Source: Ditylenchus dipsaci (Eukaryota > Nematoda > Chromadorea > Rhabditida > Anguinidae). Taken from it: 64,000 bases of DNA. Below are positions 20,296 through 32,009 of the stretch, piece after piece. How positions within the stretch are numbered: position 1 is the stretch's first letter; every line of letters starts with the position of its first letter. The notes beneath the pieces were generated by a model that saw nothing but the letters and a program-made list of their open reading frames with translations, was not told where the DNA came from and did no database searches. The stretch spans positions 186,001 through 250,000 of the forward strand of contig SADC01000065.1 of the NCBI GenBank assembly GCA_004194705.1, in the 5' to 3' direction. A program made the translations under genes and the position numbers.

Positions 20296-22184
20296 TTATA
20301 TGTACTGGTACATCATCAATGAATTCTTTGGCTTGATGTTGTAGTACATGGAGGCATTCTTCGAATTTTCATAATGCCAAGCCAATCCTCTAAAACGACC
20401 GTCGCTCTCGATGTACTTGCCATTCAGAGAAATTTTAGTACACTCCTTGTGCCACCAAGCCCTGAAAAGTTTTCAAGGTATTAATGCACAATGTTTTCCC
20501 AACTAACCCTCTCTCATGCCATCTTGCACAATTTTTCTTATCAAACGCATCATTGTCAGCATCAATAGTGGTAAAGCGCATATTATTGTTGTCCTCGAGG
20601 AAGAAATCCTTCTCGACACTGGAGAGGTTCCCTTGCAGAAACTTCACATTTTTCAGGCGATAGCTGTCAGCCTTTCCTGCAATCTAAATAAGCGAAAAAA
20701 AATGCGATGAGGTGAAAGGTGCAAGTTTCCAAGTCAAACCGAAAATTCCCAGTCCGCCCACCAAAAGCCTGTATCTCCAAGACCACTGCACACGTTGCGC
20801 TCTTTCTCCGGATTAGACATTTTCTGGATGCAAGAATCTCCATAAAGCAGAACTCTAAGTCGAAGAAGACCTTTTTTGGCAGCCGCATGGACGCGCTCTA
20901 GTCCGAGCCAGTGATCTCCACCTGCATCACCAAAACCAGTAGCATACTCGGTGAAGGAATTATTCCAGAACGGCCACTCATTACCTGTCCTTCTAAAATA
21001 AGATATAAAAAGAGTCTTCACAGGAAACAGACCTTTGCAAAACATTCCACCGGAAGAATTGTCCATAAGGCAAAGAGCGTAAAATTCTTCGGAAGATGTT
21101 GGTCCGTGGAGCTTGTAGACACCCGACTCCTTATACCCGGCCTTGAAGTGTTCATCGCAGCTCTAAAATAAAACGGGAATTCTTGATAAACGATGCTTTC
21201 TGCAACTGTATACCTCCCTTGCAAACGGAGTTGAGACGTACTTGTACTCTTCATGACCATCCAGAAAGAAGTTCACTACTGACACATTTTCTTGACGAAC
21301 AGCTGGCAAAAGACCTTTTTCCTTTGGCTTTAGAACAGCGTTCGTTGAAGATGTTGCAGAGAAAGTAGTCGGTGGCACAGCTGGCTTTTTGCTTGTAGTC
21401 GACTTATTTCTTTCAAATGGTTTCGTAGTAGGACTGCTAGTAGACTTCTTGATCGAAGCAGCCGTTGTAGTCTCAGGAAACGGAGAAGAAGTAGTTGGTT
21501 TGATACGCACAGGCGCAGAAGATGTAGGAGGCGAGGTTGCTTTAGTCGACGGAGGCGTCGTTGCTTTAGTCGGCGAAGGCGTCGTTGCTTTAGTCGGCGG
21601 AGGAGTCGTAGCTTCAGTCGGCGGAGGAGTCGTAGCTTCAGTCGGCGGAGGCGTCGTTGCTTCAGTCGGCGAAGGCGTCGTAGCTTCAGTCGGCGTAGGC
21701 GTCGTTGCTTCAGTCGACTCTTCAACTTTCACGACCACAGAAGGAGGAAGAGAAGTAGGCTCAGTTGGTGCACGAGAACTTGCTTCGATTTTCACGGCTG
21801 TAGATGGCGAATGAGTCTGTGATGCGATTGACGGAGAAGTAGATGCTCTGGTTGGCGGAGAAGTCGTTGTGGGCGTCGTTGATTCATTTCCAGCAGTCGT
21901 AAAATCTTTGGCGCCGGCAAACAGTGGAACGTAATCTCGGTAGAGGAAGAACAGAAGAAGCAGAGAAAGCAAAATGATGAGGAGAAGCGATGCAACCAAA
22001 CAAAGGTAGAACTTCAATCGACTACATGCGAAAATAGGTGAGTAAAGTTCACAAACATGCATTTAAAACACTACCTTAGCCCAAAACAGTATTGCTTTCG
22101 AAGACGAACATTTGCAGCTAAACATGGATCAACCTCATCATCATCGTAGCGTTCGCAGCTGCGCATATACGAGTAGTGATTCAT
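20296..22184 (-). CDS. Type II membrane protein with Thr/Pro stalk and fibrinogen-related domain
   Basis: Six exons on the minus strand: 22184-22075, 22021-21214, 21162-21033, 20992-20740, 20683-20508, 20461-20296. ATG at 22184 lies 22 bases after a CCCATTTAG acceptor (trans-splice site or 5'UTR intron). A cytoplasmic N-terminus of about 37 residues (CERYDDDEVD) is followed by one long hydrophobic helix (LCLVASLLLIILLSLLLLFF), a Thr/Pro-rich stalk with about ten ATTPPPTE repeats (probably O-glycosylated), and a C-terminal fibrinogen-related domain. Landmarks are CDEHFKAGYKESGVYKL, WLGLERVHAA, the calcium-site block FTTIDADND, and NCA...GAWWHKEC...LNGKYI. Such domains bind glycans or other ligands outside the cell. 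All junctions are in phase except exon 3-4, off by one base near 21033/20992, probably an indel. The true start could be in an upstream exon. Confidence 0.92.
21535..21725 (-). repeat. 24-bp coding repeat in the Thr/Pro stalk
   Basis: Tandem units encoding PTEATTPP / PTKATTPS inside exon 2 of the fibrinogen-domain gene. The open frame on the + strand here is its shadow. Length variation between alleles is likely. Confidence 0.85.
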
Positions 22185-22756
22185 CCTGATAAGCGGGTTA
22201 TGATTTCTAAATGGGAAGAATTTATAAATGAAAAAACACAACAGCAAACTGATGCCAGCAATCCAAGCAACCCTTATAGAAAACAAAGTTTGTAGTAATT
22301 CGGTTCTAATGGAGGTACGAAGTCGGATATCGAAGCTATACCTCGGCCACCTACTGCCTGTCAACGTCACTGCCAATATCACTGTCAAATTAGAGAATGC
22401 GGATGCGGACGTGTCGTGAGAGCACCCTTATGGCTTCAAGAAGTCGGAGTTGGAGCATCTCTGATTAGTGAAGACTTTTTATGCCGGAAATCGGTACATT
22501 TCGCCCCTCCATGAGCTATTGTAACTATGAGTCTGAACAATCAAAAAGCTTGAAAAATAAAAAGTTTTGGCGAAAAACGCGTTCGCCAATCAGAGATACT
22601 CCAACTACGACACTGTGAACACGTTGGAGCAGTGGCGTACCCAGAGGGAAGGGCACGTGCTAATCGAACTAATTCTTAAATAGGTAGTACGGAAGTATTA
22701 CTACCTAAAAAGTAGTTCTTAGTGTAGTTATTTTGGCACTAAATACGGCATAGGGG
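22185..22756. other. Upstream region of the fibrinogen-domain gene
   Basis: No further exon is convincing. A minus-strand open frame through 22190-22388 is continuous with exon 1 only by reading through the acceptor. No repeat arm is recognised apart from 22725-22752, which resembles the ends of the foldback at 26338-26815. Confidence 0.3.
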
Positions 22757-23400
22757 CGTTTGGGTAAAAAATTCCCAAATGGGAATTTTTTACCCAAACG
22801 TCTTAACAGAACGCCAAGTTTGTACACATTCAAATTCATTCTTATTTTTGCCACAGTCGGCTGACTTTTCGTTCTATTGATTTTCTCCCAAAGTCTCTTT
22901 CTAAGTCCTTTGATGGATTCAAGCCTTTCATTTTGCTTCACTTTCGGGAGAGGGGCCTTAGGGGAGAAGGTTTTATGATGAAACATCGAGCAAGCCTTAT
23001 CTTTTTTCAAGGTTTTCCGACACAGGTGATGAAGAAACCACCGGAATGACATAAAAAGATTACCCAAGCAGTGATACCTGAATAGAGTTAATCAGATCTT
23101 AGTACTCAGAAGTTTTAGGGGGAAAAGCTTGCTAAGGCTCAGTCGCTTTATTTAGTCGCTTTATTCAGTCGCTTTAATGTTCTGATTGATTAGCCAATAA
23201 TAGCTAAAAACACGATGGAGGCGCTGATAAGCGCCCGTTTCTCATTGCCAAAATTAGAGAAGAGACTAATTACCGTAATATCAAATGAATTTGTCTAAAC
23301 GCACACATGCAAATCTCCATTATTTCTTGGCCACTTTTATTCAGTGAAAACAAATCATCACAATTCTCAACAAAAGACAATTTTCAAATAACAATTTTGA

Positions 23401-24180
23401 TCAAACATTCTCCACAACAACATCAAAATGATTCATTCTGTATCTGAGCAATGCAGTTTCACGTCCATCTACCAGAGGCGTCCTTACCTTAAAGAGTAAT
23501 ACAGTTTGTGAACATAATATCTTGTAGAAGACCTACCGATTCGTACTTTGCAGAAAAATTAAGAAATTTCCACCGTTCGTCTGGCTGGTAGAGAACAAAG
23601 TTACGATCATACAATCTGGCAGCCAGAATCAGTTCAGACGAGCATCCCCAGTTCTTCCTTTCAGCGCTAATCTCACTTGGCGACGATTGATGAAGCTCTA
23701 TGTAATCGTCGACTTCATCTTCAGGACAAACCCAGCGTGTCCACTTTTCTTTGCGGTGATCACTGAGGAATTTCATAGCTCTCTTCGGACTCTTGACTGC
23801 TGATTTTTGTTTCGGTAGACAATGAAACCAACGGAACTAGAACAATAAAGTTTGTTGAAATCCCAGAAAAAGTCAAAATTACCTGTAAAAACAATGACCA
23901 TTGGACTGATATCAACGAACCGAGACGGCACTTCAATTTCCCACCAATTTACGTTTTTTTGGTCGCATTGATCTTTGGAACGCTACTTTGCTTAGCCACA
24001 TTCAAGTTTTCATACACTGAGAGCCTTTTGCAAACTTTTTTCATTTTTTCAAGCTGAATCAGAGACTTTCTTTTGGCAGCAGCTTTTGCTCTTTCTTTTC
24101 CACATTAGCAAGAAGATGGCTGGCCGCAGACAAGAAGTTAAGAGTATCAGTAACATGCTTTCATCGTGAAGGTGTTTGTT
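23401..24180 (-). CDS. OTU-family cysteine protease of the MULE
   Basis: A linker with a basic, coiled-coil-like segment (KRKSLIQLEKMKKVCKRL) is followed by an OTU domain. The catalytic Cys block is NGHCFYSS (usually DGNCLF; here Asn replaces Asp), then GFIVYRNKNQQSRVRRE, KNWGCSSELILAARLYDRNF, and the catalytic His block NHFDVVVENV just before the stop at 23401. The last two exons join at GAATCG|GTAGGT...CTTTAAG|GTAAGG, in phase. Introns of about 50 bp. Frame changes near 23770 and near 23915-23930 need checking. It may be spliced to the transposase upstream as a fusion, or be a second gene. OTU enzymes remove ubiquitin; a transposon role is not established. Confidence 0.78.
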
Positions 24181-24203
24181 AACATTATCCTGAAATGTTT
24201 GAT

Positions 24204-26130
24204 TTATGAAATTTGAAATGTTCTTTCTTCAGGGAATTCTTCAGGACCCACGTCGTATTCGTCCCACAAGTGTACTAGATACTCATTCATGCGCTCATAT
24301 TCTTGTTTACCGGACGAGGTTTTTGACCATTGCTAAGCTGAATAACCCTAACGCTACCTTGGTATTGCAGCCAATGAAGAAACTGGAAGAGCAAGGTATG
24401 TCTAGGTCGACGGAGAGCTCCATTCCTTCTGAAATAGACAAAAAGATACGAAGAACTGTATAAGAAAGTAGGTTACCTTTTCAGAAATGAGTTATATGAC
24501 TCGCAGACATTGGTTGTTCTGTGCTTCAATCGGTAGAAGTTCCAAAGCGAAGATCTCTTCTTCATCCAAGTGCTGTTATAGTAGTCGCAAAAAGATTTGG
24601 CTCCAGCTTTCGATAGATTTCCCTCCAATTCTTGTTTCCAAATATATGCAGCTTGATCCTTTGGAAGCAGTGGCAGCGCTATTGTCATTCTGATCAGTAG
24701 CCGAAACTCACTTTCTTGTTCTTCGTACTGCGATTTGAAGCCAAGCTGAGCCACATTTCGGATGATTGCCTTTGAGTGATGGAAGAGACAGCCACGAACC
24801 TTCTAAAAAGTTTTATTTAAAAAATCAGGGAAAATAAAATATCATGCTAACTTCAATCCCAAACGCTTTGATCACGGAGTTAATTTCGGCTTGTTCATAG
24901 TCAACATGGATTGCTTGGAATACCGGTTCAACTTCTAGCATTCTCCATCTTAGCTTCAAATGCTCAAAAACTGCATCATAAGAGCTTTCGACTCTGTTTT
25001 GCATCAAGCAAGTGGCAAAAGCAATCCATTCTTTTCTTGTACTAAATTTACTAAGAATGTTTGATGAGAAAAACGAAAAAGGTTACCAGTCCATGAATAG
25101 TGTAAATTTGAGCAAACCCTTTTGGACACAGGTCGAATGTACCATCAGCCATAATCAAGGAGCACTTAGCTGCCGCTTTCAAGTCATCGTTTGACGAAAA
25201 AACCACCACACCATTTTTCTTGTCGAGTAGAGAAATCCATCTTAACACAAAAGTCTGAACAAAGTAGATAAATGTTGAAAAACCTTTCTTTGTTCTCCAT
25301 CACGTAAGCTCGATAGGTGTTTTGATAGATAGCAGGCGGATTGAAAGGATCTCTGACAGTGCTGGCAGCATTCTTGCGCCGGCGGTAATATTGGTTGCGC
25401 ACATTATGCCAAGATGGATAGAGGATTGATATTGCATCACTTTCTTTGCCTGTTTCTCCTGCTTTCTTTGAAGCTCTTAGAGCACATCGCTGTCCTTTTT
25501 CGTGTGCTTCCTAAGTACAAGCTTTACCCAGATACGATAAGATCTAATAGTACCTGTGGTTTCATATGAGGGTTGTGTTCAACTTCTTCTCTGGCGCATC
25601 TGTCGATATCCCTTGCCACCAGTTCATTCAATTCACGTAAGCGGCAGTGAGCAATATGGACACCATTGTTCAAAAAGAAGCGATTGTCTTTTTTGAGTAG
25701 GAATGGGAGCGGCTTCGGTCGTTTGTCTTCTTTGGCGCTGGGAAAGAAACCCTAAGTCAGAAAAAGTGAAATATTTTATTACTGTGCGCAATCGATACAT
25801 ACAAATAAGGCTTCTGAACGCTTTTTGTAGACTCGGAACCTGTTTTTTTCTTTTACAGCCATGATCTTGTTTCCAAATTTGGATTGAAATGGACTAAAAT
25901 AGGATAAAAAGAAAAATTTAAAATAAAAGTATTTACATGATGTCAGCATCCAATAGGAAAACATCGAGGAGCTGAATTAATCCCATCTGCCTATAGATTG
26001 CAGTCTTTGACTTCTTCTGGTTATACTCCTGCTTGAGAAACTGCTCGACGAAACCAAAGGTTATTTGTTTGCTCCTCAACTTTTGCAGAATCACCACTAC
26101 ATCTGAGTTTGACCAACTGAATTCATTCAT
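24204..26130 (-). CDS. MULE transposase, OTU-associated lineage
   Basis: Starts at ATG 26130 (NEFSWSNSDVV). The N-terminal part has FRVYKKRSEALFVCIDC, which may be a degenerate FLYWCH-like finger. It continues with conserved exons (RELNELVARDIDRCA; FNPPAIYQNTYRAYVMENKE), then the MULE core: first Asp in IMADGTFDLCP followed by FAQIYTIHGL, second Asp in HVDYEQAEINSVIKAFG, WNFYRLKHRTTNVCESYNSF, and the tail YLVHLWDEYDVGPEEF. About seven introns of 45-60 bp. One frame change near 24290. The family is distinct from the 17-kb and 4-kb MULEs. Confidence 0.82.
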
Positions 26131-26337
26131 CTGAATGCATGAACATAATAATTTGCTTAAGTTACTTAAAACATCATCCTCATCCCGAAGTTTATGCTAA
26201 TTACTAATCAATAAAGAGAGTTATACAATAACCCAACCCTGCAAAAAATAAGAATGAATTTGAATGCGTACAAACTTGGCGTTCTGTTAAGACGTTTGGG
26301 TAAAAAATTCCCATTCGGGAATTTTTTACCCAAACGA

Positions 26338-26815
26338 CTACGCACCACTAAATACAGCAAAAGTTTATCATAAAATTGAGACAAATTATGCAAAATCAAT
26401 AATAAGTTGTAGCGGAACTTTTCTATAACTTTATTCGCGCTTGAAAAAACTTCAATTCTGACACCGAATTCGTGTTCAGCGTAGTCGATTTGCATGTAAA
26501 ACTGCTCTTGAAGTTGAAAAGTCACTGTCAAATTCCGAATTCCGCCCAAGACAAGAAATATTCAAATTTTAAATTCAAATATTTTTTGTCTTGAGCGGAA
26601 TTCGGAATTTGACAGTGACTTTTTTTATTTCGTGAGCAGTTTTACATGCAAATCGACTACGCCGAACACGAATTCGGTGTCAGAATTGAAGTTTTTTCAA
26701 GTGAGAATAAAGTTATAGAAAAGTTGCGCTACAACTTATATATTAATTTTGCATAATTGTCTCAATTTTATGATAAACTATTGCTGTTTTTAGTGCCAAA
26801 ATAACCGCAAGATTA
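26338..26815. mobile_element. Foldback MITE, family H
   Basis: Arms of about 220 bp mirrored around 26567. They contain CAGTGACTTTT, GAATTCCGAATTTGACAGTG, AATCGACTACGC and ACACGAATTCGGTGTCAGAA. A related core is found in the palindrome at 30725-32005 (CGAATCCGGCGTCCAAATTG), so the two are one family. Confidence 0.75.
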
Positions 26816-27813
26816 TATTTTTCATGTTCTATTGATCATTTAGCTAGAAGTGATTCGAAGGCAGAATTCTGGCCATTTTAGTGTCGGAAACAAGGATATT
26901 CAGAAACTGGATCTTTGAGGGAAAATCGTAAATTCTCTGTGAAAAAATTATCACTCTAATGCAAGTTTGGGTTCAACAGATAGCTCTGATCCAGCTTAAT
27001 ATTTTGAGTGGTTTTACGCCTAGGTGAAATAGAAATTTTGGTGACTACCATCAAAATTTCTCAAAATTTTAGGTGATTGAGGGTGACCAAAAACAGCCTA
27101 CTTTCAGGAGGGGTTTCGCCATCTCATACCAACTTTTTTCAAAATTTTTTGCACTATCGTGTTCAGCGAGAAATTCTCAGTCAATTCGGGCAATTACTAC
27201 GCTTGGGAGGCGGAGTGTTAATAATTTTGTCACGAAAGTAGCCCCTTTTATTCCCTTCCCCTCCCATACAGCATTCTATAGTATTAAGAAAAATACTAAA
27301 TACGGAAAAAAATACAAGTATTAAGAAAAAATAGCATTAAGAAAAAATGCTCCGCGAAAAATCTTGTTGCATTACTTTTGGACGCTACTGTAAATTGGAG
27401 ACGCAAATTTGACATGCGGAAATAACGACGTGATTGATCGGCACACCTAGAACTGGACAAAAAGTATCTGGCAAATAATTTAACTGGACAAAAAGTCATC
27501 TGACAATTAATTCAAATGAGAAACGATTGGTCTCGGTACGATTTGTTTCAGAAATAATTAGTTGGTACTTAAGTGTTTCTAGAAACAATATTTTCCGCAC
27601 TGAACAAAGTGAACAATAAAATAACTAATACAGTGGAAACTCGACATATTACACCACCGATGTAAGCCATTTACAACTAGCCGTTACAAAGGCCATCTAT
27701 AAATGGCCATCTCTAACTGGCCGTACACTACCATAAACCGAGTAGTGGAGAGCCACTGATGGGAGCGTCCACAGGTATATATGTAACTCCATATCTGCTT
27801 TTCCGTCCCTACA
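26816..27813. other. No gene; a partial pogo-like end near 27632
   Basis: About 27632 reads TACAGTGGAAACTCGACATA, like a TA-flanked pogo/mariner end, but no opposite end was found. 27235-27270 matches the poly-C MITE arm (CTTTTATTCCCTTCCCCTCC). The rest shows nothing. Confidence 0.35.
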
Positions 27814-27817
27814 TTAA

Positions 27818-28152
27818 AGGGGAGTGTATTTCCTTTCCGTATCTGGTCCCGAATGGAAATCGTTTTAATTCAAATTAAACCACATTTATGTGCTGCAGGT
27901 TCGAGTCTCTCTGGGTGTGAACTTTATTTTTTTCACATTTTTTCAGTGATTTAGCTGTGAAATATTTCCTGATAATCTTCCTGCGTTCGCAAGACTATTA
28001 GAATCATTTTGATATCAAACTAGTGAATAAATGTGAAACAAATAAAGTTCATACCCAGAGAGACTCGAACCTGCAACCTATAAATGTTGTTTAATTTGAA
28101 ATTAAACGATTTCCATGCGGGACCAGACACGGAAAGGAAATACACTCCCCCT
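27818..28152. mobile_element. TTAA-delimited MITE, family W
   Basis: Ends AGGGGAGTGTATTTCCTTTC and its inverse GAAAGGAAATACACTCCCCC lie between TTAA at 27814-27817 and TTAA at 28153-28156. The arms hold a tRNA T-arm-like motif (GCAGGTTCGAGTCTCTC). TTAA duplication is the mark of piggyBac-type transposition. Confidence 0.75.
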
Positions 28153-28156
28153 TTAA

Positions 28157-28776
28157 AGGGGGGGGGGTAACTTTATATACGCATCGCCTTAGGTCACAGG
28201 TTCGACTACCACTGGCTGCAGACCTTATTTTTTCTTCTTCTTTTATTTACAAGTTTAGTGTTAAAATGTAGCCAAGTTTCTGGGCTTTCATTTGAGCTAT
28301 CATACAGATGAAAAGTTGGTATAGAGTTAGAGCTAAAATATAAAATATCCCATTCGATGAAATCCTCAATAGGACTATACCAGTACTTTCGGTAGTATCC
28401 TGGAACTGACGTTTTTCCCCAATTTTAATTTACATACTCATTTGCAACCTTACACTCAAAATGTAGCCCTGCTTCTTGCCGTCATTTTCAGCATACGGTT
28501 GTATAAGATAATGTAAATTAAAATCGCAAAAAATCTCAGTTCCTAGTATGCTTCATTTTGGCTGGTTTCCTCTAATTTTGGTGGTCATTTGCCAAAAATC
28601 GCAAATTGAGTCAGTTAATGACAGCAAAGCAGTGCTAAAAATGGTTGCAATCGATTGCTCGATGATTTTTGGACCTGAAAGTCAAAAAACTTACTGAAAA
28701 AAAGTAAATTAAAACACCCCCAGAGGGACTATAACTTTCGACAAAAGGCGATGCGTATATGAAGTCCCCCCCCCCT
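28157..28776. mobile_element. TTAA-delimited MITE, family K
   Basis: Shares TTAA 28153-28156 with the previous element and ends at TTAA 28777-28780. Ends AGGGGGGGGGGTAACTTTAT ... CGCATCGCC and the inverse GGCGATGCGTATATGAAGTC followed by C's. B-box-like stretches (AGGTTCGACTACC) occur near the left end. This copy is uninterrupted at GTGTTTTAATTTAC (reverse strand, about 28700-28725), where the copy at 56.3 kb is split. Confidence 0.75.
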
Positions 28777-28780
28777 TTAA

Positions 28781-28949
28781 CATACCTTCCCAAACACACC
28801 TTACCTACCAAGTAAAATCACATTAAACAGCCAATCTTTATTCACTCTTTACTTTTCAACAGGGCCCAAATATTTAACAGCAAATCAACACATTTGACTA
28901 ATCTAGAACAGTTAAATTTCCTTGATTTTTTCTCATCTTTTTTCTCTTT
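28781..28949. other. Spacer with minus-strand AATAAA near 28840
   Basis: TTTATT near 28841 is a probable polyadenylation signal for the minus-strand open frames upstream. Nothing else seen. Confidence 0.4.
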
Positions 28950-29397
28950 TCTCACCGGCTGTCCTGACTGTTGATAAACTTCCCCTGAAATAGGTACAAA
29001 CCGTCGAAAGAACAATATTTAAAAGACCAACCCTCAAAAACTGCCAACTCACTTTGACTTCCATTCTTTTTCGGCTGCTGGCTTGGCGTCAAATAGATCG
29101 GCACTGGAGGATCAATGACCGCTTTCCTTTTTTTAGGGCGTGCCATTCGCACTGTTGCTTGATGCTCTTCGGGTGGCTCCTGATCCTCTTGGTCATCGGA
29201 CTCGACTTGGTCTGCCACTTCATTCCAATCACTTTAATAATCGTCTGAGCAAGCTTTATCCTCACTGCTGTAGTCAATTCTTTGACTAATGACGTTGCAA
29301 CCAGTGTGTCAATATACCAGTGGATATCTGCTAAGCATAAGGGCAATTTTTTTAGTATACGTCGCGCTCTGATTTTTAAATTAAAACGAGTGAGCAC
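28950..29397 (-). CDS. Small acidic, NLS-bearing relic, probably transposon-borne
   Basis: Two overlapping minus-strand frames carry coding texture: LVKELTTAVRIKLAQTIIK, then an acidic VESDDQEDQEPPEEHQ and a basic ARPKKRKAV followed by a Pro-rich end. The RPKKRK block also occurs in the linker upstream of the OTU domain at 23.9 kb (frame MRPKKRKLV). No catalytic domain. Either a decayed gene or an intron between the frames. I do not recognise it. Confidence 0.35.
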
Positions 29398-29399
29398 TC

Positions 29400-30330
29400 C
29401 CTCTTAACGCTCACTACTCTGGTAGTGAGGTTTTGAGTAGTTAATTCGTCATTTTGGTATTATCAAGCCGTGTTCAGCGCACGATTTCGGGTAGCATACC
29501 ATGGTTCGATTTTATCTTTAGTGCAATATAGAATTGTCAGGTTTCGGAGGTATTTTCGGCTCAAAAAGCGTAGAACATATAGCGAGCAGTAAAGGTCTTG
29601 AATCAATTTGTTTCGCTTCGTTATTCCCGAAAACAGATATTTCTAAAAGCATTTCAATGCAAAACGTTAGGCTAAAATTTTTTGCGCCCTCAAAATGCTC
29701 ATTTACGCCCTCAAATTTGAAAATTGATCAAAATGCTCATTTACGCCCTCAAATTGCTCATTTACGCCCTCAAATTTTTATTTACGCCCTCAAATCGATC
29801 AAATTGGGTGGAATTCCCTATTTTAGATGGCCATTTTCAGAACTCGAATGTCTGACTGTGTTTAGACTTTCCAAACCGGTATCTTCAGTTTCCCTCAGCC
29901 ATTCTGCCGATTGATCGAGTGAAATTATTGTATCGCAATTTTCTTCAAAGTTCTTTCAATCTCAAACGGAATCCTGCTTATACAGGGTACCTAACTCAAA
30001 ATTTATGAAATTTATAAACTATGTGTAAGCGCTCTTTTGTAGCTTTAATAACCTCAGCTTCAAAAAGTTTTAGAACACGAAAAACAGAATAAAAACTCGC
30101 ACCAAATGAACGGTCACTTGCTTTGGATTATGCAATATAACTGATGCTGGATTTTAGACAAACGTGCTAAATTACAGAAGTTTATTACAAAATAACAAAG
30201 ATTTTTTTCAAAAAAAAAGTACCAAAAAATGGGATATCCATACTTAGACTACTACGATCATTCGAACTGTAGTATTCGGTCGGTATTCAGTCAGTTGCTG
30301 CAAGAATTAAATAAAAATTAGGGCATGACC
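29400..30330. other. No gene; short TTTACGCCCTCAAA array at 29690-29805
   Basis: About six units of TTTACGCCCTCAAAT(TGCTCA), matching the arms of the foldback at 10.3-10.9 kb. Elsewhere AT-rich sequence with no support for genes. Confidence 0.5.
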
Positions 30331-30334
30331 AGTA

Positions 30335-30404
30335 CAGTCAAACCTCGATATAACGCCACCTGTTGGCGAGCGCCAAGGGGTGGCGTCATATCGAGGTTCG
30401 ACTG
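30335..30404. mobile_element. Minimal pogo/mariner-like MITE (70 bp)
   Basis: CAGTCAAACCTCGATATAAC ... TCATATCGAGGTTCGACTG, flanked by TA on both sides (30333-30334, 30405-30406). The CAGT...ACTG start and TA duplication fit pogo/Tigger-type elements. Confidence 0.8.
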
Positions 30405-30500
30405 TAGCACCTAAGTATTATTAACCACAACAATAGCAATTACTAACTAGTATCACAAAAAATATCTCAGAAGAAAAAAGGATATGAAAAATACAGTTAA

Positions 30501-30720
30501 AGGGGCATGATCGTGCCTGATGGGGAGAAAAGGCGCGAACCAGCAGTTCTTTTCTTTCTCGATAAATTTTTAAATTCGTTCTCGTCTAGATTTTTTAAGT
30601 TTTTTTGTCTAGTATAAGGTCATCTATATCAGATTTGACGCAGAACGAGTGAAAAATAGGACGATTCGAACAAATTCGAAAAAACTGCTGGTTTGCGCCT
30701 TGACGCACGGGCATGCCCCT
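30501..30720. mobile_element. TTAA-delimited MITE, family I, copy 1
   Basis: Starts AGGGGCATGATCGTGCCTGA, ends GCACGGGCATGCCCCT. TTAA at 30497-30500 and 30721-30724. Inner arms share AACCAGCAG / CTGCTGGTTTGCGCC. First of four head-to-tail TTAA elements. Confidence 0.85.
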
Positions 30721-30724
30721 TTAA

Positions 30725-32005
30725 CACGGGAAGTCACGCGGTGAGACCGGCAGCTTCTGGTGCAGAATTTCATGAGGAATCCGAATCTGCAAACCATTTT
30801 TCAAAAAAGCCGGTTTGGCACAAGATTTAAACCAATTTCTGAATGGTGTCAAATGTGACTTGGGTATGTTCAGAAAATCAGGTAGTACTCAAACATTTCA
30901 TATACACATGCAGAACTTTCATAGCTCGTTAGAAAGGGCAGAGAACAAGCTTTCCAATGACATATCGTTCACTTGTTTATGATAACTAAATGTGGAATTT
31001 TTTGCCTAAAGAAAAAATTGTGTTATTTTTTCAAAAATTTTTTCACTTAAATGTGGAAAATTAGATTGATAGAGCCGTTTGTTCAGCAAAACCCACATAT
31101 CATTTGGAAGAGAAATTAAAATTGTAATTAAAAATGCTTTAAAATTGAACAAAATAATGTCTTTAGAGTGTTATGCGACAGTTTAAAAAAACTAATAATT
31201 ATTCAAAAACGTGAAACTTGTTCGTCACTAGACCAACACGCAATTTGGACGCTGGATTCGTGTTCAGCATGGTCGATCCGCTTATAAAACTGCTCTTAAA
31301 ATTTGAAATTCATCGTCCAAATTCAAATTCCTCTCAAGACAATAATTATTCAAATATTTAATTCCTCGCACGTTTGAATAATTATTGTCTTGAGAGGAAT
31401 TTGAATTTGGACGATGAATTTCAAATTTTAAGAGCAGTTTTATAAGCGCATCGACCATGCTGAACACGAATCCGGCGTCCAAATTGCGTGTTGGTCTAGT
31501 GACGAACAAGTTTCACGTTTTTGAATAATTATTAGTTTTTTAAACTGTCGCATAACACTCTAAAGACATTATTTTGTTCAATTTTAAAGCATTTTTAATT
31601 ACAATTTTAATTTCTTTTCCAAATGATATGTGGGTTTTGCTGAACAAACGGCTCTATCACATCTAATTTTGCACATTTAAATACAAAAAACTTTTTAGAA
31701 AAAATGACACAAAGGTTTTTTTAGGCAAAAAATTCCGCATATAGTTATCATAAACAAGTGAACGATATGTCATTGGAAAGCTTGTTCTCTGCCCTTTCTA
31801 ACGAGCCATAAAAATTTTGCATATGTATAGGAAATGTTTGAGTACCACCTGATTTTCTGAACATACCCAAGTCACATTTGACAACATTAAGAAATTGGTT
31901 GAAATCTTGTGCCAAACAGGCTTTTTGAAAAACAGTTTGCAGATTCGGATTCCCCATGAAATTCTGCACCAGAAGCTGCCGGTCTCACCGGCGGGACTTC
32001 CCGTG
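30725..32005. mobile_element. TTAA-delimited 1.28-kb palindrome (family L)
   Basis: Begins CACGGGAAGTCACGCGGTGA, ends GCGGGACTTCCCGTG. TTAA at 30721-30724 and 32006-32009. The two about 640-bp arms mirror around 31355 (ATTATTGTCTTGAGAGGAAT), with a few small differences in the outer parts. Inner arms match the foldback at 26338-26815. Open frames within are mirror artefacts. Confidence 0.85.
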
Positions 32006-32009
32006 TTAA

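Larger units (their letters stand above)
22757..26337. mobile_element. Mutator-like element carrying an OTU protease (about 3.6 kb)
   Basis: Terminal repeats of about 100 bp: 22757-22865 (GTTTGGGTAAAAAATTCCCA, GTCTTAACAGAACGCCAAGT, AAATTCATTCTTATTTTTGC) and the inverse at 26230-26337. The tip of each arm is itself a perfect hairpin. Between them lie a minus-strand MULE transposase (24204-26130) and an OTU domain (23401-24180). No target duplication was found; the outer flanks are other repeats. Confidence 0.7.

Noticed and set aside
21389..21814. 141-codon plus-strand open frame
   Set aside because: Antisense shadow of the Thr/Pro stalk repeats of the fibrinogen-domain gene.
22705..23067. 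120-codon minus-strand open frame
   Set aside because: It reads through the terminal repeat of the OTU-MULE; the same residues appear at 26.3 kb from the opposite arm.
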